From NCBI GenBank assembly GCA_965217825.1, contig OZ244571.1, positions 4,216,001-4,280,000 on the forward strand: 64,000 nucleotides of DNA. Direction: 5' to 3'. This document shows positions 44,224-53,301 of this stretch, piece by piece. This DNA is from VXNE01 sp965217825 (lineage in GTDB: Bacteria; Pseudomonadota; Gammaproteobacteria; Pseudomonadales; Azotimanducaceae). Numbering within the stretch: the first letter of the stretch is position 1; the number at the start of each line of letters is the position of its first letter. The notes under the pieces were generated by a model. The model made no database searches and was not told the origin of the DNA. It saw only the letters and a program-made list of their open reading frames with translations. Position numbers and translations under genes: made by a program.

Positions 44224-45059
44224 CGAATAGCCGCCGCCGTCCGCTCGCAGTCCCGGCGGCTGTACCAGGCGGACCAGGCGCCTTCCACTGCCTGCGCTGC
44301 CGCGAGAATCGCGTCGATGGTCGCCGCATCATAGAGCGGGTTCGCGTTGCGACTCTGGAGAGGCTCCGGGCGCGTGGCGGCGCCAAGCCGACGGAACAGC
44401 GAGAGGCCGCCGCTCGCGACCACGTCCTCGTAGCGAACAACCCGCTCGGGCGGCAGATGCTCGCGGAATCGCGCGAAGAACCAGTTGAGCACGCGGACTT
44501 GACGGCGCAACGTGTCGGGCTCCTCGTCCAGAGCGCGGGCAAGTCGCGAGTCGAAACGCTCGCCCATGGGGACGCGGCCCCGCCGCACCGGCAGGTCCAC
44601 GGTCTGCCAGGAGGCGAGGACCGCGACGGGATTGCGTATCAGCCCGAGCACGGCGAAGTCCTCCACGAGCGAGCCGAGCAGCGCCGCGAACAGCGCGTTG
44701 TGCTTGATGAGGAGGATGAAGTCGTCGGAGAGCGGCTTGTCGAAACGGACTTCTCCCGGGCCGCCGCGCGGCCGGCGCAGGCCCGGCGCGGACTTGGCTT
44801 CCGATACGCAGTCGTCGTTCAGGCGGCCGTTCACCTGCACGGACCGCGCCCGCCCCTCGGCGAGCAGCCCCGCGCGCGCGGTCGCGGCGAACTCACCGAT
44901 GCGGGCGCGGGCTTCTTCCGGGTCGCGTGCCGACTCGAAGGCGCGGGGGTCGATCGGTTCGGACAGCGCGACCGTGTCCGGCGCACCGCCCGCCAAGCGA
45001 CAGCAGAGCGAGCTGCCGGAACGCGGGACGCCGCAGAGGAGCCAGGTGCGCGAAACCAT
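44211..45059 (-). CDS. Sulfotransferase-family protein
   Basis: A 282-residue protein with PAPS 5'-phosphosulfate loop WLLCGVPRSGSSLCCRLAG at the N-terminus, an SRRP-type middle region, and a 3'-phosphate motif in LGLIRNPVAVLASW. The C-terminal part carries ERVVRYEDVVASG, usual for stand-alone bacterial sulfotransferases. It probably sulfates a glycan or lipid. ATG 45059 (MVSRTWLLCG) puts the PAPS loop at the N-terminus; it overlaps the downstream glycosyltransferase start by 13 nt. Confidence 0.88.
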   Translation of the reverse strand: MVSRTWLLCGVPRSGSSLCCRLAGGAPDTVALSEPIDPRAFESARDPEEARARIGEFAATARAGLLAEGRARSVQVNGRLNDDCVSEAKSAPGLRRPRGGPGEVRFDKPLSDDFILLIKHNALFAALLGSLVEDFAVLGLIRNPVAVLASWQTVDLPVRRGRVPMGERFDSRLARALDEEPDTLRRQVRVLNWFFARFREHLPPERVVRYEDVVASGGLSLFRRLGAATRPEPLQSRNANPLYDAATIDAILAAAQAVEGAWSAWYSRRDCERTAAAIRCRR

Positions 45060-45744
45060 GGACGGAAATCGTACCACGACGGTTCGGGGCGGCATCGGGA
45101 GCCTTGTCCAACCGCCATGTTGCCAGGGACATGGCGCGTAGAGGGTGTTTTCCCAATCCTGTATGGCGCCCCTCGCATGCTGGTCGGATGGGGCCGAACC
45201 GGCATTGCGAAGCCATCGCGGAGTAATCGCAGGCGGGGACGACGGACGGCGGTTGGTCTTCGGCAACTCCGGGAGACCATGCTTGGAAAGAGCCCGTTGG
45301 AGCCTCGCCGATCAACGGTTGGATGGTTCCGGGCCGCGCGGTCCAGGCGAACCCGGCGGTGCGCAACGGCAGCGAGTTCGATATGGCGCCGAAGATAGCC
45401 TTTTTCGCGGGGCGCTACCTGCTCGTGCAGGAAAGCAAAGCCAAGCGGGGTGTATCGCGACAGCAAGTCCCAGGTCGTTCAGCCAGATCTCGATAGTGCC
45501 GCGCCCAAACAATGGGCCATGGCATATCGGTCCATCCCCGGCATGGCAGGGTGGCGCTGCTCCCCGAACGTTCGCGGGCGTCCCGAAAGGCCCCGCGCGC
45601 GATGATCGCGGGCGGCCGAATCCCGATGCCGGGAAGACAATTGCCCCGTCGTCCACCAGCCGCAGTTTCCGCCACTCTCGGACACCGACGCCGCGCGTCT
45701 GAACGTCCCGTCCTGAGGGTCAGGCATGACTACGACCGCGCCGA
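45060..45744. other. Unassigned stretch between sulfotransferase and DUF427 genes
   Basis: Several short open frames occur, but none has a recognisable domain or good start. Fragments such as WLNDLGLAVAIHPAW and RYTPLGFAFLHEQVAP on the minus strand could be a decayed gene, not assigned. Confidence 0.4.
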
Positions 45745-46026
45745 TCAAGCCGTGACTTCAACGCCGTGCCAGAACGCCACGCGGCCGTCGATTTGACGCG
45801 CAGCCGCCTTCGGCGCGGGGTAGTACCACACGGCGTCCGCATTGGTTTCCCCGTCTACGACGAGGTGGTAGTAGTGGGCAGTTCCCTTCCAGGAACAGAC
45901 CGTCGCGGTATCGCTTGGCGCGACCGCGTCTTTCCGCAGGGCGGCGCGCGGGAAGTAGTGGTTCCCCTCCACGATCACCGTGTCGTCGCTCTCGGCAACG
46001 ACCTGGCCATTCCAGACTGCTTTCAT
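45745..46026 (-). CDS. DUF427-family protein
   Basis: A 93-residue protein beginning MKAVWNGQVVAESDDTVIVEGNHYFPRAAL and then CSWKGTAHYYHLVVDGETNADAVWYYPAPKAAA, the full DUF427 signature. Biochemical role unknown. The gene stands alone, downstream of the ankyrin remnant. Confidence 0.93.
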   Translation of the reverse strand: MKAVWNGQVVAESDDTVIVEGNHYFPRAALRKDAVAPSDTATVCSWKGTAHYYHLVVDGETNADAVWYYPAPKAAARQIDGRVAFWHGVEVTA

Positions 46027-46213
46027 GTGTCTCTCCGCTGACGTATCTCAATCCGATGAATTGTAGTTGACATCGTTTTTGCCGGACTGGCGAGCACCTG
46101 GCAACTCAATCCAGGGATCGCCCGCCGGGAAGAAAAGGCATGAGCCGCGCGGCGTCGCAGCATCTTCCCTACAATTTGGCGCGCAGCATCCTGGCGATTT
46201 CGCCCTTGCCCTT

Positions 46214-46631
46214 CTACACGGATTCCGGGTCGGGCAGAGGGATCCCGAACATCGACGCGATGTATTCAGTGGTCTCTCGGTCGAGTTCCGCTACCGACAG
46301 CGCGGTCGCACCATCGTTGTTCATGGCATGAAGATCGGCGCCCGCGACGAGCAGCATCTTCGCGATGTCCACGCGTCCAAGGAACGCCGCGAGAATCAGC
46401 GCCGTGGTGCCGTTCTGCGGATTGCGCACGTTGGGGTCCGCACCCTTGCCGAGGACCTCCTTCAGAGCTGTCGTATGGCCGTTCACGATCAACCCCGCCA
46501 GGGTTTCCCAGCCGTACGTGGAGATGCCGCCGAGCATGGCGATGATTCTCGCGCGACCGGCCTCCACCGCGGCGCGGTCGACCGGCAATCGCAGCATGGA
46601 GGCGATGTATTCCGTCGTCGTCCAGTCCAAC
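46214..46631 (-). pseudogene. Ankyrin-repeat lipoprotein, 3' fragment
   Basis: Ankyrin-type repeats GWETLAGLIVNGHTTALKEVLGKGADPNV, NGTTALILAAFLGRVDIAKMLLVAGADLHAMNNDGATALSVAEL and a C-terminal TTEYIASMFGIPLPDPESV. A related TTTEYIASMLRLPVD is also seen at the 5' edge, so the gene had internal repeats. The 5' part is cut off by MITE copy 2. Confidence 0.75.
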
Positions 46632-46841
46632 CTAGTGCTCCGTCAAACCTAAATCTACGGGTATCTGCGGGTCTTTTTGGCCCCTGATGGTTTTCATGCG
46701 AGGGGTGCCCCTCGCGCTCCCGGCTGAAGGCTCCGTTGCTCCTCCTTGTGTGGTGCCTGCCACACCGCGTCGTCGCGCCTCGCCAGGAACCAAAAATCCC
46801 TCGCAGCTACACTCGCATTTTTAGGCTTGACGGAACACTAG
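46632..46841. mobile_element. MITE copy 2 (210 bp, inverted relative to copy 1)
   Basis: Reverse orientation of the 17354-17520 element, with the same CTAG ends and termini. It has 43 bp more in its interior, including a gcgaggggtgcccctcgc hairpin and a ggctgaaggctccgttg segment that matches 857-905. It lies between the two halves of the ankyrin lipoprotein gene. Confidence 0.9.
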
Positions 46842-47132
46842 TAGCCACTTGACGGAGCTCGACTGGCCGGTAACCACTGCGACCGTGAGCGACGTCACCT
46901 TAGCTGCCCCCTGCATCAGACCATCGAGGTCCGTCCCAGCGCGTTTGTTTGCCTCCAACTCGGCTATGTCGCCATCGGCAGAGGCTTGCCATATATCCTT
47001 CGTCGGGGCCGGAAACTCCACGTCCGCCACCGGAGGCACGTTCGGTGTTTGGGGGGCACATGCCGAGAGCATGAGCAGGGCGAGCCCGACGAGCACGCTG
47101 GCGATGGGGCGCGAGAACGATGTCACCGTCAT
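46842..47132 (-). pseudogene. Ankyrin-repeat lipoprotein, 5' fragment
   Basis: Starts MTVTSFSRPIASVLVGLALLMLSACAPQ with a lipobox (LSAC) and the first ankyrin unit DIWQASADGDIAELEANKRAGTDL. The frame enters the MITE after KWLL and stops shortly. After removing the element and one TA, the two halves are in different frames, so sequence was also lost or shifted. Confidence 0.75.
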
Positions 47133-47289
47133 TTCCTTGAGTTCTGCGGGCAGAGAAACATTATGCCCGGCACCTCTGCCCGCAGCATGCGCATGACCGG
47201 TTTGGTGATTCTCGCAACACAAACCACGAGCCTGCTGCTGTAAGCTTCGGCTCGCCGGGTTGCTTGAACAAGAACTCTAGGGGGTCGCT

Positions 47290-48213
47290 ATGCCACTGAC
47301 CGTCACATCCATCGATGCCACGCTTGGTGCCGTTGTGACCGATGTGAATCTCGCCTCGCTGGACAACGCCACCTGGGGAGAAATCCACACCGCATTCCTG
47401 ACGTACGGCGTGCTGGTCTTCCCCGATCAGGCACTCGATGCCGAGTCCCAGGGCGTCTTCGCGCAGCGCTTCGGAAGGATCGAGAAGCTGTCGTCGCGGC
47501 AGACTGGCACCACGGTGGAGTTCTCCAACCGGAAGCCCGATGGCACTCTCCTGCAACCGAACGAGGAGCGGTATCGCATCCTGAAGGGCAACGAAGGCTG
47601 GCACACCGACAGCACCTACATGCCGCTCGCGGCCAAGGCGTCCATGCTGATGGCCCTCGTCGTACCGCCGGAGGGCGGCGAAACCGAGTTCGCCGACATG
47701 CGCGCCGCGTACGACGCGCTCGACGAAGACACCCGGCAAATGCTTGAGGGATTGTCGGCCTATCACTCCCTCTACTGCTCGCAGGAGAAGACCGGCTACA
47801 AGCACACGACCGACAACGTGTACGGGTTCCACGACAAGGGGGCACCCTTGCGCCCGATCATCAAGACGCACCCCGAGACCGGTCGCAAATCCATCTACAC
47901 GGGTCGACACGCCTACGGGATTCCGGGATTGAGCGAGGCGGATTCCGAATCCCTGCTCGACAAGCTGATGGCCGACGCGTGCCAGCCGCCGCGCACCTAC
48001 CTGCACCGCTGGACCGTTGGCGACCTTGTGGTCTGGGACAACCGCTGCCTGATGCACCGCGCCCGGCCTTACAACACGAACTACCCGCGGGCTCTGCGCG
48101 CGTCCCGGATCTCCGGCGAGCCAGAGAGCGAGTTGGCGCCCACGTTCGCCGATTCCAGGGCTACGGCGTTCTATCCGTCGTCGTCCAACGCGTCATCGGT
48201 TGCAGCCGGTTAG
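47290..48213 (+). CDS. TauD/TfdA-family dioxygenase
   Basis: A Fe(II)/2-oxoglutarate oxygenase of 307 residues. It shows GVLVFPDQALDAESQ, the metal His-Asp motif in GWHTDSTYMP, PPEGGETEFADMRAAYDAL, a later His in HRWTVGDLVVWDNRCLMHRA and the 2OG-binding Arg a few residues on (RALRASRISG). Substrate is unknown; many members oxidise sulfonates, phenoxyacetates or similar. The window's ATG at 47290 fits the family start. Confidence 0.9.
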   Translation: MPLTVTSIDATLGAVVTDVNLASLDNATWGEIHTAFLTYGVLVFPDQALDAESQGVFAQRFGRIEKLSSRQTGTTVEFSNRKPDGTLLQPNEERYRILKGNEGWHTDSTYMPLAAKASMLMALVVPPEGGETEFADMRAAYDALDEDTRQMLEGLSAYHSLYCSQEKTGYKHTTDNVYGFHDKGAPLRPIIKTHPETGRKSIYTGRHAYGIPGLSEADSESLLDKLMADACQPPRTYLHRWTVGDLVVWDNRCLMHRARPYNTNYPRALRASRISGEPESELAPTFADSRATAFYPSSSNASSVAAG

Positions 48214-48358
48214 CAAACGCCGCGACGACGACTCTGCGCACCTTCATATTGGGCGGATGCAGGTACCGAACGATGAAAATGGCCGCCACGACATGCCGAC
48301 GGTGCCGCGCAGACGCGTCTACATCAAGAATCGCGAGCGCCAATGGACCCGCAACCTG

Positions 48359-51300
48359 ATGATCAAACGCTTCAGTAGACTAGCCGCCGTCACCCTCGCC
48401 GAGATGCGCTCGGCGCGACGTCTCGCCCGTACCTGGCTATTTTTCGTCCTCGCCTCGGTGCTGGGATTCGTCTCGTACCTCTACTACGGCGTGGTGCACG
48501 CATTCGGCTCGGGCTACATGGTCACGGCCGGAATGATCGTCAGCCCGAAGGTGCTCTTCGTGGTCTTCGGGAGTTCGATGCTTCTCGTATTGCAGATATG
48601 CCTGGTCTTCCTTGCATTCGATGTCCGCGCCCGGGATCGGCGGGACCGCATCCATGAAGTCCTGGACGCGCGGCCCTTGAGCAATCTCGAGATCCTCGTC
48701 GGACGAACGCTTGGCCTCACGGTCCTGGTGTGGATTCCGGTATTGATCGTCGCGATCGCAATATTGACCGTGGGTGCCATCGCCGCCGAAGTCGGTGGGT
48801 GGATCGGTGCCGTGGAGCCGGCTTCATTCGCCGCGATGGTCCTGGTGGACGTTCCGGTAGCGTTGCTGCAGTGGTGCGCTCTGATCATTTTGCTCACCGT
48901 CATCCTGCGCAACCGTCTGGCTGTCGCAATCGCCGGGCTCGCCCTGGCCGGGCTGTTCACATGGGCGACAACCATTACGCCGCTATATCTGGCACCGATC
49001 TTCGGCCTCGGTTCTACCTCGCCGCCCTCCGACATGATGCCGGTATTCCTGGATAGCATGGCCCTCGCGTTGCGGTTTGCGTCCCTGGCCGTGTCGGCTG
49101 GCATGTTGGTCATCGCCGCAGTCATGTACCCGCGACTGGATGGCGCCTCCAAGCCGCTATGGCTCGCAACCGGCGCCGCGCTAGTCGGCGTCGGCGCTGC
49201 CGGTCTCGGCACCCTCGCGCTGTCAGCCTCGTATGACTTGACCACGCGAGAGAGTTGGGCCAGCACGCATCGTGCGCTTGCCGAGTCGTCTCGGGCCGAC
49301 GTGGAACACGTCGCCGGCAGCGTCTTCATCGAACCGGGCGATCTTTTGCGTATTGATGTTGCCATGACCCTGCGCCCGCCCGCCGGAACGGAAGGCGACT
49401 TGTTGCTCAGCTTCAATCCCGGCATGTCCGTCGAAACATTGCTCGTCGATGGCGTCGAGGTCGACTTCAGCCATGAATCCGGCCTGCTGACCGTGCGCAC
49501 GCAGGCGCGGACAACGGACGGATCGCTGACCCTTTCGCTGACGGCTGCGGGGATTCCCGATGCCCGTTTCGCCTACCTCGACAGTGCCATCAATGCGGCG
49601 ACCGTGACTGGCTCGCAGTACACCGTCGCCCAGCTCGGCCTGGAACCCGGCCTGTTCGACGACGACTATGTGGCGCTGATGCCAAGCACGCGCTGGCTGC
49701 CCGCACCTGGTGCCAACTTTGGCGACGAAGCGCCGTCCCGGGGCCGGGACTTCTTTACCGCGGACATCGAGGTACAAGCGCCGGCCGGTTGGTGGGTGGC
49801 CGGGCCCGGCCGACGCCAAGTGATCGAAGACAGTCCCCGCGTTCGTTTCCGCCCCGCCGCGCCGATTCCTTCCGTCGCATTGTTTGCCGCCCCTTTCGAA
49901 CGACGCGCGATGGACGCGGGCGGGGTGTCGTTTGAACTCCTGATCCACCCCGCGCACAGCGACAACCTGGACTTCTTTGCGGACGCCACCGACGAATTGG
50001 CCCTGCGTCTCGAGCAGATGTTCGATGCCGCCAACGAAGTCGGCCTGCCGTATCCTTACGGCTCGCTGAGCGTGGTTGAAGTACCGTCGCGATTGCGCGG
50101 CTACGGCGGCGGTTGGCTGCTGGATACGGTGCTGGCGCAGCCCGGCATCCTGCTGCTGCGGGAGTTCGGTCTGCCCATAGCGCATTTCGAACCCCAGTTC
50201 GTCGATGTGGAGACGTTCCGCGAGCGCGAGGGCGGTATCGCCGCCGCCAAGATCGATATGCTGGCGCGGGCACTGCAGAATGACTTTGCCGGCGGCAACG
50301 TGTTCCCCGGCGCGGTGCGCAATTTTCTGCGTTTCCAGACCGGCGCGACCGGCCCGGGCGCCGTCGCAATCGACTTTGTCCTCGACAATCTCGCCAACCG
50401 CGTGGTGACGGACAGGCCCGGATACTTCTCCGCCTACCGGATTGCAGCAGACTTCCAGTACGCGGCGCAGGCCGCCGCCGGCGCCATATTCGGCCAAAAG
50501 GTCGAATCGGTGGTCGAGGCCGTTCGCAACGCGGCAACGAGCCGACCTTCCGTATGGGACCGGGCCCTCGCCGAGCCGCTGTCGAAGCTCGATGTCCACA
50601 ACGACCCGGAGAGAGCGCTCAACGCGCTGATGCTGAAGGCGACGTCCATCGCCGATATTCTCTTCGACGCTCTCGGACGGGAACGCGCCGCCGCGTTGCT
50701 GGCCGAACTGCGGCACCGTTACACGGGAAGGAACTTCACGGCGGCTGACCTTGAGCGCGCCGCCGCCGGTCTCGGTATCGATCTCAACGGTCTGCTCGGT
50801 GCTTGGCTGGACGAAACCCGGCTACCCGGGTTCCTGACCTCCGACGTACGCGCCCATCGCCTCGCCGACGATGACGCCGGCCAACCGCGCTACCAGATGC
50901 TTGTGCATATACGCAACGACGAACCGACCCCGGGACTATTCCGCATGGTCTACGCCATGAAAGACCAGACCAGGCACTTTGGCGACCCTGTCCGCATCGC
51001 CGCAGATACATCCATCGAAGTGGGCATGACGACTTCCGCGCCGCCCAACCAGCTCGAACTCCACCCGTATCTCTCGCTGAACCGCCTCCCCGTGAGCCTG
51101 TTGCTGCCCGACATCGACGTGGAGGACGCTTTGGATGCCGAACCCTTCGACGGTATCCGTCCGAGCGACTGGCGTCCGCCCACGCCCGCCGGCATCGTCG
51201 TCGACGATCTCGATGCCGGTTTCAGCGTGGAATCCGAAAGCGAAGAAGAAGAAGACGCTAACTTTCTCGCGGCTATGGCCGGCATCGATCTGGAGATGGA

Positions 51301-51733
51301 CCAGGACATGCCCCGATTCAACCCTCCGTTCTACATGGGCGGCGATAACTGGATGCGTCAAACGGTCGTCACCGGCTGGGGCAAGTACCGGCATACCACG
51401 GCCCGCGGCGCCGGCAGCGGCACTTCCAGTGCAGTCTTCGCCGCAACGTTGCCCTTCACTGGACAATGGCGCCTGGACTACCACCTGCCCGTTGATCCGA
51501 AAAAAGGCGGCGGATTCGTGGGCCGGCAAGGGCCCTACGACACGAAGCTGGTCATCGGGGAGCACCAACAGCCGGTGGAATTCGACGCTTCCATCGCTAA
51601 GCAGGGTTGGAACCACATGGGCGACTTCCAGATCGACTCGCCCGATGTCCGAGTGGAGGTCTCGAATCTCGCCTCTTCCGGATTCGTCATCTACGCCGAC
51701 GCGATCCGCTGGACACCTGTGCGTGGCATGTGA
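48359..51733 (+). CDS. ABC-2 permease fused to M1-peptidase-like and golvesin-like domains
   Basis: A protein of about 1124 residues. The first 300 contain six or so transmembrane helices and the ABC-2 motif RDRRDRIHEVLDARPLSNLEILVGR. A large extracytoplasmic part follows that resembles M1 aminopeptidase domains of permease-M1 fusion proteins, but I see no HExxH zinc site, so it is likely catalytically inactive. An acidic linker (VESESEEEEDANFL) precedes a C-terminal beta domain ending WRLDYHLP...FVIYADAIRWTP, like golvesin/xanthan-lyase C-domains. No matching ATPase gene is adjacent. The start is uncertain; ATG 48293 is an alternative. Confidence 0.75.
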   Translation: MIKRFSRLAAVTLAEMRSARRLARTWLFFVLASVLGFVSYLYYGVVHAFGSGYMVTAGMIVSPKVLFVVFGSSMLLVLQICLVFLAFDVRARDRRDRIHEVLDARPLSNLEILVGRTLGLTVLVWIPVLIVAIAILTVGAIAAEVGGWIGAVEPASFAAMVLVDVPVALLQWCALIILLTVILRNRLAVAIAGLALAGLFTWATTITPLYLAPIFGLGSTSPPSDMMPVFLDSMALALRFASLAVSAGMLVIAAVMYPRLDGASKPLWLATGAALVGVGAAGLGTLALSASYDLTTRESWASTHRALAESSRADVEHVAGSVFIEPGDLLRIDVAMTLRPPAGTEGDLLLSFNPGMSVETLLVDGVEVDFSHESGLLTVRTQARTTDGSLTLSLTAAGIPDARFAYLDSAINAATVTGSQYTVAQLGLEPGLFDDDYVALMPSTRWLPAPGANFGDEAPSRGRDFFTADIEVQAPAGWWVAGPGRRQVIEDSPRVRFRPAAPIPSVALFAAPFERRAMDAGGVSFELLIHPAHSDNLDFFADATDELALRLEQMFDAANEVGLPYPYGSLSVVEVPSRLRGYGGGWLLDTVLAQPGILLLREFGLPIAHFEPQFVDVETFREREGGIAAAKIDMLARALQNDFAGGNVFPGAVRNFLRFQTGATGPGAVAIDFVLDNLANRVVTDRPGYFSAYRIAADFQYAAQAAAGAIFGQKVESVVEAVRNAATSRPSVWDRALAEPLSKLDVHNDPERALNALMLKATSIADILFDALGRERAAALLAELRHRYTGRNFTAADLERAAAGLGIDLNGLLGAWLDETRLPGFLTSDVRAHRLADDDAGQPRYQMLVHIRNDEPTPGLFRMVYAMKDQTRHFGDPVRIAADTSIEVGMTTSAPPNQLELHPYLSLNRLPVSLLLPDIDVEDALDAEPFDGIRPSDWRPPTPAGIVVDDLDAGFSVESESEEEEDANFLAAMAGIDLEMDQDMPRFNPPFYMGGDNWMRQTVVTGWGKYRHTTARGAGSGTSSAVFAATLPFTGQWRLDYHLPVDPKKGGGFVGRQGPYDTKLVIGEHQQPVEFDASIAKQGWNHMGDFQIDSPDVRVEVSNLASSGFVIYADAIRWTPVRGM

Positions 51734-51788
51734 CACGCGAACGGGGTGGCTCTTGCCGTCAGGGGCCATTGTAGCTATTGTAGCTCAA

Positions 51789-52040
51789 ATGAAAGAAACC
51801 ACGGCCCGAGACGCCAAGAATCGGTTCGGCCAATTCCTCGATGCGGCCCAGCGCGCGCCTGTGCGAGTCACCAAGAACGGTCGTGTGGTTACCGTAATGA
51901 TGTCGGTGGAACACTACGAACGACTTCGCGGCGCCGCGTGGGAGCGGCTAACGGCGACGATGAACGCCATGGGTGCGGAAGCGTCAGAGCGCGGCTTGAC
52001 GGACGCAAGGCTGCAGGCGCTTCTGGCAGATGAGAGTTGA
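51789..52040 (+). CDS. Phd/YefM-type antitoxin
   Basis: An 83-residue antitoxin: MKETTARDAKNRFGQFLDAAQRAPVRVTKNGRVVTVMMSVEHYERL is a typical Phd/YefM DNA-binding N-terminus. It overlaps the PIN gene by 11 nt, forming a coupled module. It probably represses its own promoter together with the toxin. Confidence 0.9.
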   Translation: MKETTARDAKNRFGQFLDAAQRAPVRVTKNGRVVTVMMSVEHYERLRGAAWERLTATMNAMGAEASERGLTDARLQALLADES

Positions 52041-52452
52041 ACGAGCGGTACTCGATACAAACGTACTCATCAGTGCGGCGCTTCGGCCAGCGGGACCGCC
52101 ACGTCAGGTAATCGACGCCGTGCGCCGCGAGAACGGCGAATTGCTGTTCTCCGACGAGACGTTCGACGAGCTGCAAACCCGAATTTGCCGCCCGAAATTC
52201 GACGTCTACCTCAGTCAGAACTCCAGGGCGATCTACCTGGCGCAATTGAAGACGGTCTCTGCGTGGGTTTCCATAGCGGGAGCAAAGATGGGCTGTCGCG
52301 ATCCGGACGACGACATGCTCCTCGAAACGGCGCTGATGGGCGACGCAGATTGTCTGATAACGGGTGATGGGGACCTTCTTGAGATGAGTCCCTTTCGCGG
52401 CATTCCGATTCTGAGGCCGGCAACTTTTCTAAATGTGACTGGCGCAATCTGA
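52030..52452 (+). CDS. PIN-domain toxin-like protein
   Basis: A 140-residue PIN protein of the putative toxin group COG1569. VLDTNVLISAALRP has the first acidic residue, SDETFDELQTRI the Glu, and DPDDDMLLETALMGDADCLITGDGDLL the later acidic cluster, so the active site looks complete. It is predicted to be an RNase and is paired with the overlapping antitoxin. Confidence 0.9.
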   Translation: MRVERAVLDTNVLISAALRPAGPPRQVIDAVRRENGELLFSDETFDELQTRICRPKFDVYLSQNSRAIYLAQLKTVSAWVSIAGAKMGCRDPDDDMLLETALMGDADCLITGDGDLLEMSPFRGIPILRPATFLNVTGAI

Positions 52453-52471
52453 GCCTCCCACCGTTGGAGGC
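52453..52471 (+). terminator. Short hairpin after the PIN toxin gene
   Basis: GCCTCC pairs with GGAGGC over a 7-nt loop, directly after the stop. There is no clear U-run, so it is a weak terminator candidate or a 3' stabilising hairpin. Confidence 0.3.
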
Positions 52472-52773
52472 GACCATTGCCAATCTTAAGCCCCAACTCA
52501 AGCCCAACGCGAGTTCAGAACACGCTCGGGCGCTATCGCCTGAGGCAGAATCCAAGCCCATTCCCACGAGGCCTGCAGGGGTGGCGGCAAATCTTATACA
52601 CTCCGCCCAAAACGCCTCGGGAGGTCAGGGTCGCCGATGGCGGGGTTTCGTTCACCACAAGACTGGCTGGGATGTGGCTCGGGCAAATGAGGCGTCCGCG
52701 ACAAAGGGTACGTGGGTCGAGTCTGACTGTGCCATCCCCGATTGGCGATGTCGCCAATGATTCAAGTGTCGGC
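52454..52773. other. Gene-free gap of about 0.3 kb
   Basis: No convincing gene. It contains a perfect palindrome at 52742-52757 (TTGGCGATGTCGCCAA), about 17 nt past the stop of the minus-strand gene at 52774; it may be a terminator stem or protein site. Confidence 0.45.
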
Positions 52774-53301
52774 TCAGGTGTAGAGATCCTGCCAGCTTGG
52801 TCGCTCCCGTTCGGGAAGCTCCGGTCTGAAGTCGTCGACCTCACTCGGACGAAATGTGTCCGGGACATCCGCAAGGCGCCGTGCTAGCCCGTAGGCGACC
52901 AACAAGAAAGTTGGATCTTCACGCAACTCGCCGCCGTCTTCCTCAGTCAGATCAACAGGTATCCCTGGTTCCGCAATAGGGTCACCCGTTAACCAATCCT
53001 TTTTCCGTGGGATCAGCCTTTGCCGAACTGCCTCGAGCTTGCTTCCAGCTCCCAAGAAAAAGACGCGACCGACGTGCTTCCAACGCACGTAGCTTTTTTC
53101 TTTCTCGAAAGCCTCCTTGGAGGCGATTCCATAGACACTCGCGATTACACCATCACCGAGTCTGACGATGACCTCGATCGCGCAAAGCGAGTAGCGCGGC
53201 GCAGGGCTATCTCCGCCGCTACAATGGCTGCGCGTCGACGAGAGAAGCCAGACCTTGGACGAGATCAGCCACCGCATCGTAGAGACGAACGGCATCAACA
53301 T
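52774..53301 (-). CDS. Hypothetical protein, start uncertain
   Basis: The last about 130 residues look like a real protein (VRLGDGVIASVYGIASKEAF, VGRVFFLGAGSKLEAV, RKKDWLTGDPIAEPGIPV, DPTFLLVAYGLARRLADVP, ERERPSWQDLYT). The first 35 residues are of poor composition and overlap the start of the epoxide-hydrolase gene on the other strand. It may therefore be 5' truncated or begin internally at a GTG near 53091. Family not recognised. Confidence 0.4.
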   Translation of the reverse strand: MLMPFVSTMRWLISSKVWLLSSTRSHCSGGDSPAPRYSLCAIEVIVRLGDGVIASVYGIASKEAFEKEKSYVRWKHVGRVFFLGAGSKLEAVRQRLIPRKKDWLTGDPIAEPGIPVDLTEEDGGELREDPTFLLVAYGLARRLADVPDTFRPSEVDDFRPELPERERPSWQDLYT

